This document shows, in pieces, positions 23,298 to 35,788 of a stretch of DNA of 64,000 bases. The stretch comes from Microstegium vimineum (taxonomy: Eukaryota; Streptophyta; Magnoliopsida; Poales; Poaceae). A program made the translations under genes and the position numbers. The notes below the pieces were generated by a model. That model saw only the letters and a list, made by a program, of their open reading frames with translations. It had not been told where the DNA came from and ran no database searches. The stretch is from contig CM039141.1 in assembly GCA_022036555.1 (NCBI GenBank), forward strand, positions 8,529,773 through 8,593,772, written 5' to 3'. Within the stretch, counting starts at the first letter, position 1; every line of letters starts with the position of its first letter.

Positions 23298-24328
23298 GAG
23301 GAGAGCAGAAGTTTAGAGCATTTTAGCTTTGCTAACTTCCACGCCTCTAATAGGCATGCATGCATATGACTCGATATGGACAGTTAGATAGGTCAAGGCT
23401 ATAGTTTGGTAGCTAGGCATCAGTGTGGGTGAATATATATAGTGGATGGCACTTTCAGATTGTACTTGCGCATTGCATGCGCAGCCCATGGTTATGGTTG
23501 GCAGCTTGACTCCTCTCTACACGTTTGAATTCGATCGTATCAGCACGCACGTTGCACACCGTTTCATACTACATAGCGCCTTCCTTTTACATAATTACAT
23601 TACATATATGCATGCGAGGATCGAAACCATTTTCCCACTGCCAATAATGTTGTCATATTTTTTTTATTAGAGCAACTTATAACATTGTTGTCTCTCTTAG
23701 ACACTCCAAAAATAAACGAAAAGACCGTCCGACACCAAATATAAATTCAATATAGATTTGTCCTAAAGTCATCCGCTATTTTTTTTAAAAAAAAACTTTA
23801 ACCATGTTATACCTAATATTAAAGTAAATATACATTCTTCTTCCATCGTCTCTAGATGTTCGCGGATGGAATTGCTCAATCATCTCGTGTCCAGATGGAA
23901 TTGCTCAATCGCTACACGAAGGCGTAAATCAAAAACAAGATGAACATCCGGGGTTAGAAAAACATTAATATCTTTTAGCCATCATGCTCATGTGATTATG
24001 GTTTTTATTTTATGATTTTTCTATGATTTACTATGGTTTTCAAAGAATCAACCGAAATAAATAAATAAAAATAAAATATAACATTCATAGCAAAAACTTT
24101 ATACTAATCATAGCATATTATATGTTCACCATATAGATCTACTCACACATGTGAAGTCCAACAAAATTGGATTTTTCATTTTATGATTCAGTCAAAATAA
24201 ATAAAAAAGGAAAACAAAAATGTCACCACTGTAGCAAATCTATTTTTACTGTACTCAAATCACTGTCTAAAATGGGACGTGAACGGTTCTGAAAATTGAG
24301 AGATGATTTTGCCCGTTTTTGAAACTGA
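23298..24328. other. Intergenic, small tandem repeat only
   Basis: AT-rich DNA. GGATGGAATTGCTCAATC recurs with one change about 30 bases later (near 23862-23910). No gene recognised. Confidence 0.45.
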
Positions 24329-24561
24329 GGCCACGGCTTAGATCCAAAATTATTTGGAATTTTGATACTGTAGCACTTTCGTTTGTATGTGGTAATTATT
24401 GTCAAATTATGGAGTAACTAGACTCAAAAGATTTGTTTCGCAAATTACAGATGAACTGCGTAATTAATTATATTTTTTATTTATATTTAATACTACATGT
24501 ATGTATTCAAAGATTCGATATGACAAAAAATTTGGAATTTTGAAGGGATCTAAACAGAGCC
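24329..24561. mobile_element. Common grass MITE with GGC-TTAGATCC ends
   Basis: Left end GGCCACGGCTTAGATCC and right end GGGATCTAAACAGAGCC are inverted repeats. The interior has TACTGTAGCACTTTCGTTTG, AAGATTTGTTTCGCAAATTA and AAAGATTCGATATGAC, matching a MITE family I recall as very abundant in rice and sorghum (the TTTAGTTCCCAAAA...TTGGATCTAAAC type). Flanking TGA occurs on both sides. Confidence 0.75.
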
Positions 24562-25282
24562 TGAGGGGCCTAAAGTAAACTTTTTTCTTTCCCTATCTCA
24601 TTCTCATGTGGACCGTGAATATAGAGCCCAATGACAACAAGTGTTTGTTTGTCCAGCCCAACACTAAACGTCGATGCTCTTCGTCTCGGAGTATTGGCGG
24701 CCCGCAGGATACCCCCCCGCATTGGCCGCGCCGCCAGCAGAGCTTTGCCAGTCGCGGCGTCGCTCACGCAGTCGGCAGTCGGCACGGCCGCTCTCTCCTC
24801 TTCCCTCGGGCAGTCGGCAGCCAAACCCATCCATCCGTCCGCCAGCGCATCTCCCGCAACGCGCCCTATTGCCCCTATCTCGGTCGCCACCACCACCAGT
24901 CCACCAGAGCAGACTGCGGAGCGGCAGCACCCCCTCTGGCGCCGTCTGGCCGACCTCCGCTCCACCGTACCCATCCCCGCGTCTCCCGCATCCTTCCACG
25001 TGGCCGACCGTCGACTTCCTTCTCCCCCTCCGGGCTGCTGCTCCTGCTTGATTCAGCAGCCGTCCTCCACTTCGATTCTACTAGTGAGCTCTGTGCTTTG
25101 CTGTTGCTTCTCCGTCGCACAGGGATGAAGCCACAGCCCACGCCCACAGGAGTGTTTGAATCCGAGGCACGCGAGAAGCTTCTCTCTAAAAAATATTGGG
25201 GGTTCAACAGAGTTTCCTATGCCCGGCGCTAAGCCCGCCGACCAGGTGTTCGACGAAACTCCCCTCCTCAGAGGGATCTGTT
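24562..25282. other. Promoter and 5' leader of the PPR gene
   Basis: GC-rich leader region before the PPR start. It contains a 35-codon upstream ORF (listed separately). The long open frames on both strands in 24570-25230 are low-complexity Pro/Ser/Arg-rich and are judged non-coding. Confidence 0.5.
25125..25232 (+). other. Upstream ORF, 35 codons, before the PPR gene
   Basis: ATG at 25125 to TAA at 25230-25232, ending 50 bases before the main ATG. The peptide (MKPQPTPTGVFESEAR...VSYARR) is less biased in composition than the surrounding frames. It may damp translation of the PPR message, if the transcript starts upstream of it; this is inference. I do not recognise a family. Confidence 0.45.
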
Positions 25283-27292
25283 ATGTTCTTGGCCAAACGG
25301 CCGCCTTGGTCGTCTCAGATTAGCAGGTTCTGCATTCTTCCCCTCCACGCTGTTCCCTGGATCGTTTGGTGTACAAGGAGGGTGCGCTACAGCGGCAGCG
25401 GTGACGGCGTCGACAATGCCATTCCAGGGACATCTGGCCGGCTGTCCGAGCTGTTTTATCCGGCCCGGGTGCACGTCGCTGGCGTTATTGGGCGAGCTCT
25501 GGAACGGGGGCGGTCGTCGGATTTGCTTGAGCTGGAGCTGGAGAGGCTCCATGTCGACCTGGATCCCTTTGTTGTCAACCGGGTGCTCCGGAGCGTGTCG
25601 GACTCAGAGACGGCAGTGCGGTTCTACTGGTGGGCAGAGTCCAGGCCTGGGTTTGATCACAACCAGTTCGCGATAGCCTACATTGTCAGCCTGCTGTTTA
25701 TAGACAGCAACCTTTTCCTGCTGTCTGAGTTCCTCGAGAGAGTCAGGAGTCAGGGGGTGGCATTGCATCGCTCTCTCTATCGGATTCTCTTGTCGGGCTA
25801 TGTCAGGGCGGGCATGTTCGATTCCGTCATCCAGACTTTTGATGATATGGTTACGTCTGGATGCCGTGAGTTTGGTGTGGACTACAACAGGTTCATTGGT
25901 GTTCTAGTCAAGAATTGCTGCTTTGATTTGGTCGAGAAGTATTATGGCATGGCACGTGATAAAGGTTTTTGCTTGACTTCATTCACTTATTCGAGGTGGA
26001 TATCTGCACTGTGCCAATCAGACAGGATTGAGCTCGTAGAGAGACTCCTTGCCGATATGGATAGGTTTGAGTGTTTTCCAGATATTTGGGCATGTAACAT
26101 ATATGTTGACTATTTATGTAAGCAAAATAGGTTGCTCGATGCTTTGAAGATGCTTGAGATTATGCAGATGAGAGGAACCAGTCCAGATGTTGTCACTTAC
26201 ACAACAGTTGTTGGATGTTTATGTGATAATAAGCAGTTTGCCGAAGCGGTCGAGCTTTGGGAAGAAATGGTGAGGAGGGGCCTTAAACCTGATATCATTG
26301 CCTGTGGCGTATTGATATTTGGGCTGTGCAAGAGTGACAAGGTTGATGAGGCTTTTGAGCTGGCATTGAGGATGCTGAGTCTTAATTTAGAACTCAGTGT
26401 CTGCATTTACAATGCCCTAATAAGTGGCTTCTTGAGATCCGGAAGCATTAATAAAGCCTTCAAAATCATATCCTTCATGCGGACAAATGGGTGTGAGCCA
26501 GATGTTGTCACATATAATATCCGTTTGAACCATTACTGCGACGCAGGTATGATAATGGAAGCTGAAAAGTTGATTGAGGAGATGGAAATGAGTGGGGTAG
26601 TAAATCCTGATCGGTACAGCTATAATCAAATGCTAAAAGGATTGTGCAAAGCTCATCAATTGGACAGGGCATTTGGTTTTGTTTCAGATCATATGGAGGT
26701 TGGTGGGTTCTGTGATATTGTATCTTGTAACATACTGATTGACGCATTTTGCAAGGCAAAGAAAGTAGCTTCTGCATTGAAGCTGTTCAAAGAAATGGGT
26801 TATAAGGGAATACAAGCAGATGCTGTGACATATGGAACTCTAATTAATGGTCTCTACAGTGTAGGATACTACAACCTAGCTGAAGAAATTTTTGAGCAGA
26901 TGCTGAAAGCTCAGGTTGTTCCAAATGTTAATCTATACAATATTATGCTCCATAACCTATGTAAAGCTGGTCAGTTTGAACAGGCTCAGAAAAGTTTCTT
27001 GCAGATGATTCAGAAGGAAGTGTCGCCAGATATTATTACTTTTAACACGCTCATATATTGGCTCGGGAAAAGATCTAGGGCAATTCAAGCTGTTGATCTG
27101 TTCAGGGATATGAGGGCTAGAGGTGTAGAACCAGATAGCTTGACATTTAGGTATCTGATCAGTGGCCTCCTAGAGGAGGGTAAAGCTACACTGGCTTATG
27201 AGGTTTGGGAATATATGATGGAGAATGGCATAATTCTCGACAGAGATGTTTCTGACAGGCTGATATGTATGCTTAAATCAAAGAACAAGTAA
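25283..27292 (+). CDS. P-class pentatricopeptide repeat protein
   Basis: A single-exon gene of 669 codons, as usual for plant PPR genes. PPR proteins bind organellar RNA and act in its processing, stability or translation. From about residue 165 to 650 I count about 14 tandem 35-residue motifs of the pure P type, such as VVTYTTVVGCLCDNKQFAEA and IITFNTLIYWLGKRSRAIQA, with the T/S-Y/F-N-x-L-I-x-G-L-C consensus and a terminal PD. There are no E, DYW or SMR domains at the C-terminus, so editing or nuclease function is not indicated. The N-terminus (MFLAKRPPWSSQISRF) is basic with few acidic residues, fitting a mitochondrial or plastid presequence. The first in-frame ATG is at 25283. The RNA target cannot be read by eye. 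Confidence 0.95.
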   Translation: MFLAKRPPWSSQISRFCILPLHAVPWIVWCTRRVRYSGSGDGVDNAIPGTSGRLSELFYPARVHVAGVIGRALERGRSSDLLELELERLHVDLDPFVVNRVLRSVSDSETAVRFYWWAESRPGFDHNQFAIAYIVSLLFIDSNLFLLSEFLERVRSQGVALHRSLYRILLSGYVRAGMFDSVIQTFDDMVTSGCREFGVDYNRFIGVLVKNCCFDLVEKYYGMARDKGFCLTSFTYSRWISALCQSDRIELVERLLADMDRFECFPDIWACNIYVDYLCKQNRLLDALKMLEIMQMRGTSPDVVTYTTVVGCLCDNKQFAEAVELWEEMVRRGLKPDIIACGVLIFGLCKSDKVDEAFELALRMLSLNLELSVCIYNALISGFLRSGSINKAFKIISFMRTNGCEPDVVTYNIRLNHYCDAGMIMEAEKLIEEMEMSGVVNPDRYSYNQMLKGLCKAHQLDRAFGFVSDHMEVGGFCDIVSCNILIDAFCKAKKVASALKLFKEMGYKGIQADAVTYGTLINGLYSVGYYNLAEEIFEQMLKAQVVPNVNLYNIMLHNLCKAGQFEQAQKSFLQMIQKEVSPDIITFNTLIYWLGKRSRAIQAVDLFRDMRARGVEPDSLTFRYLISGLLEEGKATLAYEVWEYMMENGIILDRDVSDRLICMLKSKNK

Positions 27293-30200
27293 CAACTGAC
27301 TGAATTTCTTGGTAGTTTCAGCCTCTAGGACATTTTACTCATGTCATTAGAGCTCAAAGGTCTGAGCTTGTTTAGTTGCTTATAAGCTCATTGCTGTGCT
27401 GGTGCTGCGGAACACATCTTTGCTGATTAACTAGATTTGATGGATGCATTATAGCTGGACCAGACCCAAAAGCAGACACACCAGAGAAACTGGGGACAAG
27501 GTACTTCTCTTTTGACCTTCTGCTGTACCATGCTAGCTATTATATTATGTAAGCACCAGGTGTTTACTTCTTGAAGACATGCCACTGTAGTTATGCAAGT
27601 CTCTCAAGAAATGTTGATACCAGGGTAGATGATGTATAGCAACTAGACCAAGATAATCATCACTATGGTACATGAGAATTGTGCCTTGTGCTAGCTTAAG
27701 GCATGGTCTGTTGGAATTCAACTAAGCATTGTTGCATGATTGAATGAGTTATATTAGTTGTTTTGGGGTTACTATTTATATTAGTTGTTTTATGCTTGAT
27801 TTAAATGTAGTTAAACATCCATGTTCACCCTACATAAAATTCTACCAAATTTGCCGGCATCGTCTTCAGTACTTGACACCAAAGCATGATTGTGTGGTTA
27901 AAGTCTCAACTATGTCATGACAAATATTCTGGGGTGGCTTACTTCTGCATAGATAAGGCAATGTTAGGTACAGCTTCACTTTCTCTTGCAAGATTCATTG
28001 CATTCTTTTCTTCAAATAAAATCATCTAGATGTTGTAATTGAATATTGTCAACATCATTCATCTCCCAGACTCCTAGTGAAATACCATAATAGTTATTAC
28101 TAATGTTACAGTCACACAGTGCATGGCAAACTGTTCCTCAAATCACCTCGCCGACTGTATTTCCTTTGTGCATGAGTTCTGTAAATTCAACCTCATCGAC
28201 TCGTCACTATATTTTGTTCCCCAAAAAGTATTAGCTCAATATACTGTTGCAAAATCAACATTCTGAAATATCTTTACATGCATATATACAATTGATGTTT
28301 GCTCTTACGTTGGGGCAACCTCAATGTTGATCTGATTCACAGTTGAGTCTAAGGTACTGAAATGCTGAAGTTGCATATAACATGATCTTTGCATGGATAA
28401 CTTTTGCACTTCATGCAATTACTTGTCAAGTTGCTCGCACTTTTGCCTCCAGTGCCAATTGTGAATACACTAATGTATGATCTGTATGCAGTCCAATTTC
28501 ATAGCTAATCACTAATTAGTTGCTCTAATTATTTTCTATCTAAATGATCTGTGGATTTGATTATTTGAAATGATTGCACAGGATATTGTATCAAAGATTG
28601 TGCTTGTCTCAAAAATAATTGGGAAGGCCATCTGTGTTCTCTCAGTGTTTGGGCCCGTTCAGGATTGCTATCTACTCCACTCTGTTGTCATATGTGTTAT
28701 CTGTGATCCTTGCTTGTGCTGGTTGTTCTGTGGTCGATGGTGTTGGATTTGGACCTCTCATAGCTGCAACGTATAGGTACATCCAAATGTCCAGTCTCTT
28801 GATTTATTGATACTTTGATACATCAACACATGGAAACTATCGCAGGCTGTTTTTTTATTGATTAATATTTTTTGTGACTAAGCCATCATCTACCTCTCTG
28901 CATATTCAGTTCCACAGTTTTCCACCATTTTGGTTCTGCTGCATATAATCAACATATAACTCAACGGCTTCACCATTTCTGCATCTAATGTCTCTGCATA
29001 GTCATTTTGGTACAGAAGTAAAATACCTCTCACTCAGTTTTTATCCATTTTGGTTGCGCAGGTGCTCTTCCTATCCATGCAGGGTCCTTGGCTTTTATAC
29101 TTGCACATTTTAGTTTCTATCCATTCTTCAAGTTTGATAGCAATGTACCATTGATTCTGTTTTTGAGATATCCAAATCCTTAGCATTCAAAAAAGCTAGT
29201 AGAAAACCAATGGGGAATCAGATCAGATATAGATGTGCTTGATATAATATACTGTATATAGCACTTGAATGGCAATCTGTGACAGCAGACAGGAGGGAAA
29301 CAGAGGTGAGAGGACCCATGTGGCAGGATTTAAAAGATGTGTGATCAAGTCTGCATGGAGGCAACCAGTTTGGATGTACCTCAATCTTCAAGGAATTTCT
29401 TGGAAGATTGTTCTGATGGCTGTAGCTAAATGCTATCAGAAATTGACATATTCAATTTTTCTGACCTGCAATACATTATCATGGCTGGGCCGTGAGATGG
29501 ATACGTTTCTGACATGTATTTAGGCTCTGAGATGTACCTGACAGCTTTGGTGACTGCTATTATAAACTCTGAACAGGTGACACCTCAAGCTAAAACAGGT
29601 GTTGCAGGCTTCCGCCCAGCAAAACCTGCTAAGACGGGGGCGGGTTCGCTTATTAAATTTCTGATAATCTGATCACCAGTTTTGATAGTACGATGAGTTT
29701 GTAGCTGACCGGCCGCTGGTAACTTGTTTGGATTTGGTGGTTAGATTTTGGTCCTTAACAAATGGATTCTGATAGTCTGATCACCAGTTTTGATAGTATG
29801 GATTCTGATAGTCTGATCACCAGTTTTGATAGTATGATGAGTTTGTAGCCGGTCACTGGCAAGGGAAATTTTGTGCAAGTCTGCAAGCCAATCCATGTTG
29901 TATCTGTTGTATAGTATCTAGTAAACATTAACAGTTAACACATCGCCAGGTGACTGGATTAAACAGTTTTGCAGGGTTTTCCCTCCATCTTATGTTCTTC
30001 TGCGATGTCTGATCCTTAATTCTAGAGTTATCTTGCTTGCCAAACTCTGTATGTGTCCTCTCATTATAAACAAATGCCCATTCCTCACAGTATAAACAAT
30101 TGGCAGTGAAGGGTGTATAGCACATTTGGTCATTTTTTTTCCAAGGAGTATAAGAGATAATAATTGCATGAATTTTAATTTACCTCTACAGTTTTGTGAG

Positions 30201-30457
30201 TTTTTGAGTTATTACTGTGATTGCTATCAGTCTTATCTTGGTGCTCTGACCATACGAAATGTAATTGTCAATGAATGATTGAGACTAAAAGTCGCAGTTT
30301 TCTCATTGTTGGACCGTTTTTGCTCACCTGGGGGTAGCTGAGATGTGTTTAAAAAAACTGTACGTGTGATGGTATTTGAAAATTAAGCATCAATTGTATA
30401 TATATATATATATATGTTTGAAAAATAAAAATGTTTGATTGAAATGAGGAATTAGCA
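27293..30457. other. Downstream of PPR, no gene recognised
   Basis: Possibly a long, alternatively processed 3' region of the PPR gene at its left end. No conserved protein was found. It holds a 36-bp tandem repeat at 29764-29834 and a short (TA)n at 30398-30414. Confidence 0.45.
29659..29845. repeat. 36-bp tandem repeat with a third dispersed copy
   Basis: ATTCTGATAGTCTGATCACC followed by AGTTTTGATAGTATGG is repeated back to back (29764-29799 and 29800-29834). A related copy near 29662-29697 is followed by the same GATGAGTTTGTAGC as the last repeat, so a larger block was duplicated as well. Confidence 0.8.
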
Positions 30458-30497
30458 ATGTTGAGGTCAGGCCGAGGCCCACTTGTTCGCGCAACCA

Positions 30498-30617
30498 CAG
30501 CCCTGGGCCCAACAGATCACGGCCCATCTCTGCCCGCCAACAAGCGCCGTCTCGACATCTTCAGAAGACTAGAAGAGCTCTTCCTCCTGATCCCAACCCG
30601 CCTCGCCCCAAACCCTA
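30498..30617 (+). promoter_or_regulatory. CCT promoter: TGGGCC element and telo-box
   Basis: TGGGCCCAAC (site II-like TGGGCC, near 30502) and an AAACCCTA telo-box at 30610-30617 lie within 240 bases upstream of the CCT zeta ATG. In plants these two motifs occur together in promoters of growth-linked and translation-linked genes. The occurrence is seen; the role here is inferred. Confidence 0.5.
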
Positions 30618-30738
30618 CTCTGCTCCCGCCCCGCCCCGCCCCTACTTGGCTTGGCCGTGTGGTTCCTAACACTAACACCATCTTGCCGCCGCCGCTGGCG
30701 AGATCTTCGGGTGGAGCAAGCGAGGCAATACAGCAGCC

Positions 30739-33700
30739 ATGTCGATCCGCATGCTGAACCCTAACGCCCAGGTGCTCAACAAGTCGGAGGCGCTGCACAT
30801 GACCATCAACGCCGCCAAGGGCCTCCAGGACGTGCTCAAGACCAACCTCGGCCCCAAGGGCACCATCAAGATGTAACCTTCCGCTCCCTCCTCTTCCCTC
30901 TCCTCCTGCCGCCGCCAGCTCGCATGTCCCTTTAATTTGGGCGTGATCTGACCTCTGGTAGATTCGCTGGGCCGTAGGGTTTGATCCTTTATTTTTCGTG
31001 TGGCGGTATGGGTCCAGGTTTCGTCGTGTAGCTGTTCACTTGTAGATTTGAGATGCATAGTCTCCCCTTTGTTTTGTGCTTCTCGTTTGGTTGGCTCCGC
31101 GTGATCTAACTCGTGTATGAAATTTGCGTGGCGATTTCTGCTTGGATCTCCATTTGGCAGTGCATTTGCTTATTTATTACAAATTGGCCACTTGCTGGTT
31201 TTAGCTGTTCAGATTTATAGCGGAAAGGTAGTCTGATTTTGGCACTGCCTTGGGTTTTCTGATGTGATGTTGCACTTACCTAATTGAGTACAGAAGTTGC
31301 AAAATTTGTTGTGGGCTGCAAAGGTTGCTTAGAATTTGTTGCCTTTTGGTTTGTGCTGCTCAGGCTTGTGGGTGGAGCTGGTGACCTGAAGCTGACTAAG
31401 GATGGGAACACACTCTTGAAGGAAATGGTATGACTTTACCTTTCACAGAAGCATTCTATTGACATCCTGATGATATATGTACTTTGTGGTGTTTTTCTTT
31501 GATTTGATTTGATGCCTTGTTGCATTTATTATTTGCAGCAAATTCAGAACCCAACTGCAATCATGATTGCGAGGACGGCTGTGGCACAGGATGACACAAG
31601 TGGTGATGGCACAACCTCCACTGTGCTTTTTATTGGGGAGCTAATGAAGCAGTCTGAGCGGTGCATAGATGAAGGTATTTTGTTTATTCGTTCTAGGAAC
31701 TTCGTCTATTCTTGTCTGGGTTGGTGTATTGATTTAATTTTGTGGTTTCTTCTTTACTGTATTTGAGATATCATGTTGGCATTCAGGAAATTCGTGTACA
31801 GCCATATTTATACCTATATAAGGTGATCCACTATAGTTACACTATACAATTATTATGCCAGATGTAGCTTCCATTTGGCTATAAGAATCTATAGTTACAC
31901 TATACAATTATTATGCCAGATGTAGCTTCCATTTGGCTATAAGAATTTGGACTTGATGTTAATCTTTCTGGATATTATTTTACTGTGGATTGTGGCTTGG
32001 AATTCCTGAAGGGATTCATCATTTCATTGAATTAAGGCTAAGAATGGGTGTGCAGCACGGGTCTTTATCTCATCATATATAGAAGGAATTTTCTTTCTGG
32101 TTGAAGCACTGCTAATGGTTTAGGGATATCACATGATTCTCGTATCCCACGTGGTGATTCATGACGACCCATTAATAATATTTTGATCTTAGCAGTTGGT
32201 ATCCATGTTCAAAGGTAGAGAGCAACACAAACGGTCTTGATTAAGCATTCTCTTTTCTTGTGAACCTGAAGGTATGCTGAGAAGTTCTTGTGCAGCTCAT
32301 TGTGTTTAGGGAACATTAGTAGTATGTAACCAGGCTTGCATGGGTTATTACATAAGTTAGCAAAAAAATAATATTCTAAAAAGTCAAGGTTCTACTATCT
32401 AGCAGTAATAAGATACCCTTTTGGATGAAGCCTTCTTTTTTTTTTTGTAATAAGCTATTTTCTATAATTATTGTAACCAATTATTATCCTTGTAGGTACT
32501 CATCCAAGATTCTTGGTTGATGGTTTTGATGTTGCTAAGAGAGCATGTCTTGAGTTTCTCGAAAAGTTCAAGACGCCAGTCGTTACAGGTGAAGAACCTG
32601 ACAGAGATACCTTGAAAATGATAGCAAGAACAACTCTTAGGACAAAGGTATTACAATCTTTCATCTGCCATGTCAGAAGAAATTTACCTGTGTCCCTCAA
32701 GTTTTACATGGACTTACTATATTGCAGTTGTATGAAGGATTGGCTGATCAGTTGACGGATATTGCTGTGAATGCAGTACGTTTTATGTCTCTTGTAGTTT
32801 TTCTGTGAAACGTTTCTATACCTGTCTGTTTCGAAGCATATTTTAATTTTCTGTATAAAACTGTTATAGGTTCTGTGCATCCGCAAACCAGATGAACCAA
32901 TTGATCTTTTTATGGTGGAAATAATGCACATGCGCCACAAATTTGATGTTGACACCCGCCTGGTACATATTCATTTTTTTCAATATATGGCATTGTGCTA
33001 AATTTCATAGTCTCTTTAAAGAATGGATTTGGATTAACATAGCAATGTAACTTGATAATGGTATATGGAGGGATGTCAAAACTTTACAAATGTGCCATGA
33101 TATTCTTGTAGGTTGAGGGTCTGGTCCTGGACCATGGTTCTCGTCACCCTGACATGAAGCGCAGGGCAGAGAACTGTTACATCTTGAACTGCAATGTCTC
33201 ATTAGAATATGAGAAAAGGTGCCTACCAGTACATCAATTTTTTCTTATGTTTTGGTTTTAGTATTGCTTAATTAATTATTTGAATTTTGGTGCACCGAAT
33301 ATGTGTGAAAAGTTGTGTTTGGAGCATTTGTTGTGTGATTAATATCTCATATTAAGTATCATGATCACCCCCAGCCATGTTTTTGTTGGATTGGACTGTT
33401 AAACTCAAGTGTCCATGGGCTCCCGTTTATAATTGGTTATGTAAATCTCTATTGTTTTACTTCTAACTTCGGCTCTTAATTTTGATTCTGCTGTGAGCCA
33501 AAACTGTAATCAGTAAATTGGTTCAAGAGCTTATAATTATTTTCTGTTTTTCATGTAGCGTTGAAGCCAACTGTCTTACTGACATGTAAACTTTACAGTG
33601 AAATCAATGCAGGGTTTTTTTACTCAAACGCAGAACAAAGGGAGAAGATGGTTGCTGCAGAGAGACGCCAAGTTGATGAACGTGTCAAACGGATTATTGA

Positions 33701-35788
33701 GTTGAAAAATAAGGTAATTTGTTTTGTGCTTTGTGCCCAGAGTCTAATTTTGCCATATGCTGCATTATAGTGGGTAAATAAAATTGTTCTCATGTTTCTT
33801 TGCATTCAGGTTTGTGCTGGAGGTGATAAAAACTTTGTGGTGATCAATCAGAAGGGCATTGACCCTCCATCTCTCGATCTCCTTGCTAGAGCGGGGGTAA
33901 TCTCTCTACTCTGACTTCTACTTGGTGGTTCCACGATCAAAAATAAATTTGCAACCTTGAATGGATTTAGGTTTTCATTTTAGAAACTCGATCTCATGCA
34001 GTTAACAGTTGAAATAGGCATTATCTGATTAAACCTTGCTCTGAAACTATCATTTATGATGAAAAATAAACAAAAAACGCCATGTATCAATGTGACTTGA
34101 GTGATCCTTCCTGTGGCAAAAATACTTGTGCAAGCAAACCAGCTCGAAATTGCAATCTCCATATATTTTGTGGTATGGCAATATACAATGTTTGGACTAG
34201 ATTCATCTTATTATTATAATTTTGTGTACTTTCTAAATAAATAACAAGATATTACTGGTCAAAGCATTTTGAAGTCTAGCAATTTCTAAAAATGTATTTG
34301 GTAGTGGATAGTAAGCTCTTTGCATGGAAGCTTATTAATTGCATGATCTGTGTTGTTAAATCCATTGTCCTATTTGGGGCATGTGACCTGAAATGTTTGT
34401 ACAGATTATTGCTCTTCGAAGAGCAAAGAGGAGAAATATGGAGAGGCTTGCGCTAGCATGTGGTGGTGAATCTGTCAATTCCGTTGATGACTTGAATGAA
34501 GATTGTCTAGGCTGGGCTGGTCTTGTCTATGAGCATGTTCTTGGAGAAGAAAAGTACACGTTTGTGGAGAATGTGAAAAACCCTCGCTCTTGTACTATTC
34601 TGATTAAAGGTTGGTTTAGTCTTGAGAAACAGCATCATGTTTTCTGATACCCTAATTGAGCAGTGAGTTGAATATCGTTTGACATCTTCAGGACCTAACG
34701 ACCATACCATTGCACAAATCAAGGATGCTGTCCGTGATGGTCTAAGATCTGTTAAGAACACGATTGAGGATGAAGCAGTTGTGCTGGTATGATTTGTAAA
34801 TTTCTCTGTTGTGAAAGGTAGCAGGAGTTAGGAAGAAGATTTTGTGTTCATCATTATTGACTCTGACAAAGGTCGCTAGCTCTGTCTGGAGTTATTGGTA
34901 ACTTAGTCAACCTTGTGTGCACAATAAGTTTGATTAAACTTGCGATGTGCTTAGTCTCAGCTACATAATTTTTATATTGTACTGACCTTGGTCTGTATCA
35001 TTCTGTTTACTATCATGTGCGAACTTGTGTTTTGCTTGAGGCACTCTATTATTTGGTTGGGTCTCAGTTGAGCAAACAGCCACTGACTTTTGCTAGAAAA
35101 AAATATGGTCACCTTATCCTTTCCATCTCATTTGGCAAGTGCAGGGTGCTGGTGCTTTTGAGGTTGCGGCAAAGAAGCATCTTATTGACAACGTGAAGAA
35201 AACCGTCAAAGGAGTAAGTGAACTAAAACACCGGTAATGCTTTACATTTACTGCTGCAATATCAACATGTTGTTAATACTGTAATCTTGGCAACAGCGAG
35301 CTCAACTTGGGGTGGAGGCGTTTGCGGAAGCTCTTCTTGTTATACCCAAGACTCTAGCTGAAAACTCTGGTTTAGATACCCAAGATGTGATTGTTTCTCT
35401 CCAGGTATGTATGTTAAGATATTTGCCCCTCGTGGGTGATTCACTCTGTTTGAAGGTAAGTCAGGAAGTTATTGACTATTTTCATTGTGTTCTTAAGAAT
35501 GAGCATGACCGTGGATTAGTTGTGGGATTGAACCATCACTCTGGGGAGCCAATTGATCCCCAGATGGAAGGCATCTTCGATAATTATTCTGTAAAGCGCC
35601 AAATCATCAACTCTGGGTATGTGATGCATCTGTTGGTTTTTGTGTTTCTATATGTTCTTTGTAGCTACTATTGCTTTCTAAAACGCTTTTTTTGCTTTGG
35701 TATTTGCTGTAGACCCATCATTGCATCCCAATTGCTGCTTGTGGATGAAGTGATCAGGGCAGGCCGCAACATGAGGAAACCAACTTAG
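30739..35788 (+). CDS. CCT6: Chaperonin CCT/TRiC subunit zeta (CCT6)
   Basis: One of eight subunits of the cytosolic chaperonin ring that folds actin, tubulin and other proteins using ATP. Fifteen exons join to a 535-residue protein, the usual length: 30739-30872, 31364-31427, 31539-31674, 32496-32647, 32728-32775, 32870-32962, 33112-33218, 33599-33713, 33810-33896, 34405-34609, 34692-34786, 35145-35213, 35297-35404, 35498-35616, 35713-35788. All introns are GT-AG and phases agree throughout. ATP-site motifs are present: NLGPKGTIKM near residue 40, GDGTTSTV near 90 and GAGAFEV near 413. The zeta type is indicated by the start MSIRMLNPNAQVLNKSEA, NAGFFYSNAEQRE and the end RAGRNMRKPT. Intron 3 contains a perfect 58-bp tandem duplication. 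Confidence 0.97.
31831..31946. repeat. Perfect 58-bp tandem duplication in CCT6 intron 3
   Basis: Two back-to-back identical copies start CTATAGTTACACTATACAAT (31831 and 31889) and end GGCTATAAGAAT. Identity without a visible mismatch suggests a recent slippage event, or an assembly artefact. Confidence 0.95.

Noticed and set aside
24570..25207. Overlapping long open frames on both strands upstream of the PPR gene
   Set aside because: All are Pro/Ser/Arg/Gly-rich products of GC-rich leader DNA and no strand shows conserved motifs.
25196..25282. Extending the PPR start upstream to 25196
   Set aside because: That codon is TTG. The first ATG in frame is at 25283 and yields a presequence-like N-terminus.
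28570..28810. Two overlapping open frames downstream of the PPR gene
   Set aside because: Short, hydrophobic, no conserved motif and no supporting splice structure I could establish.
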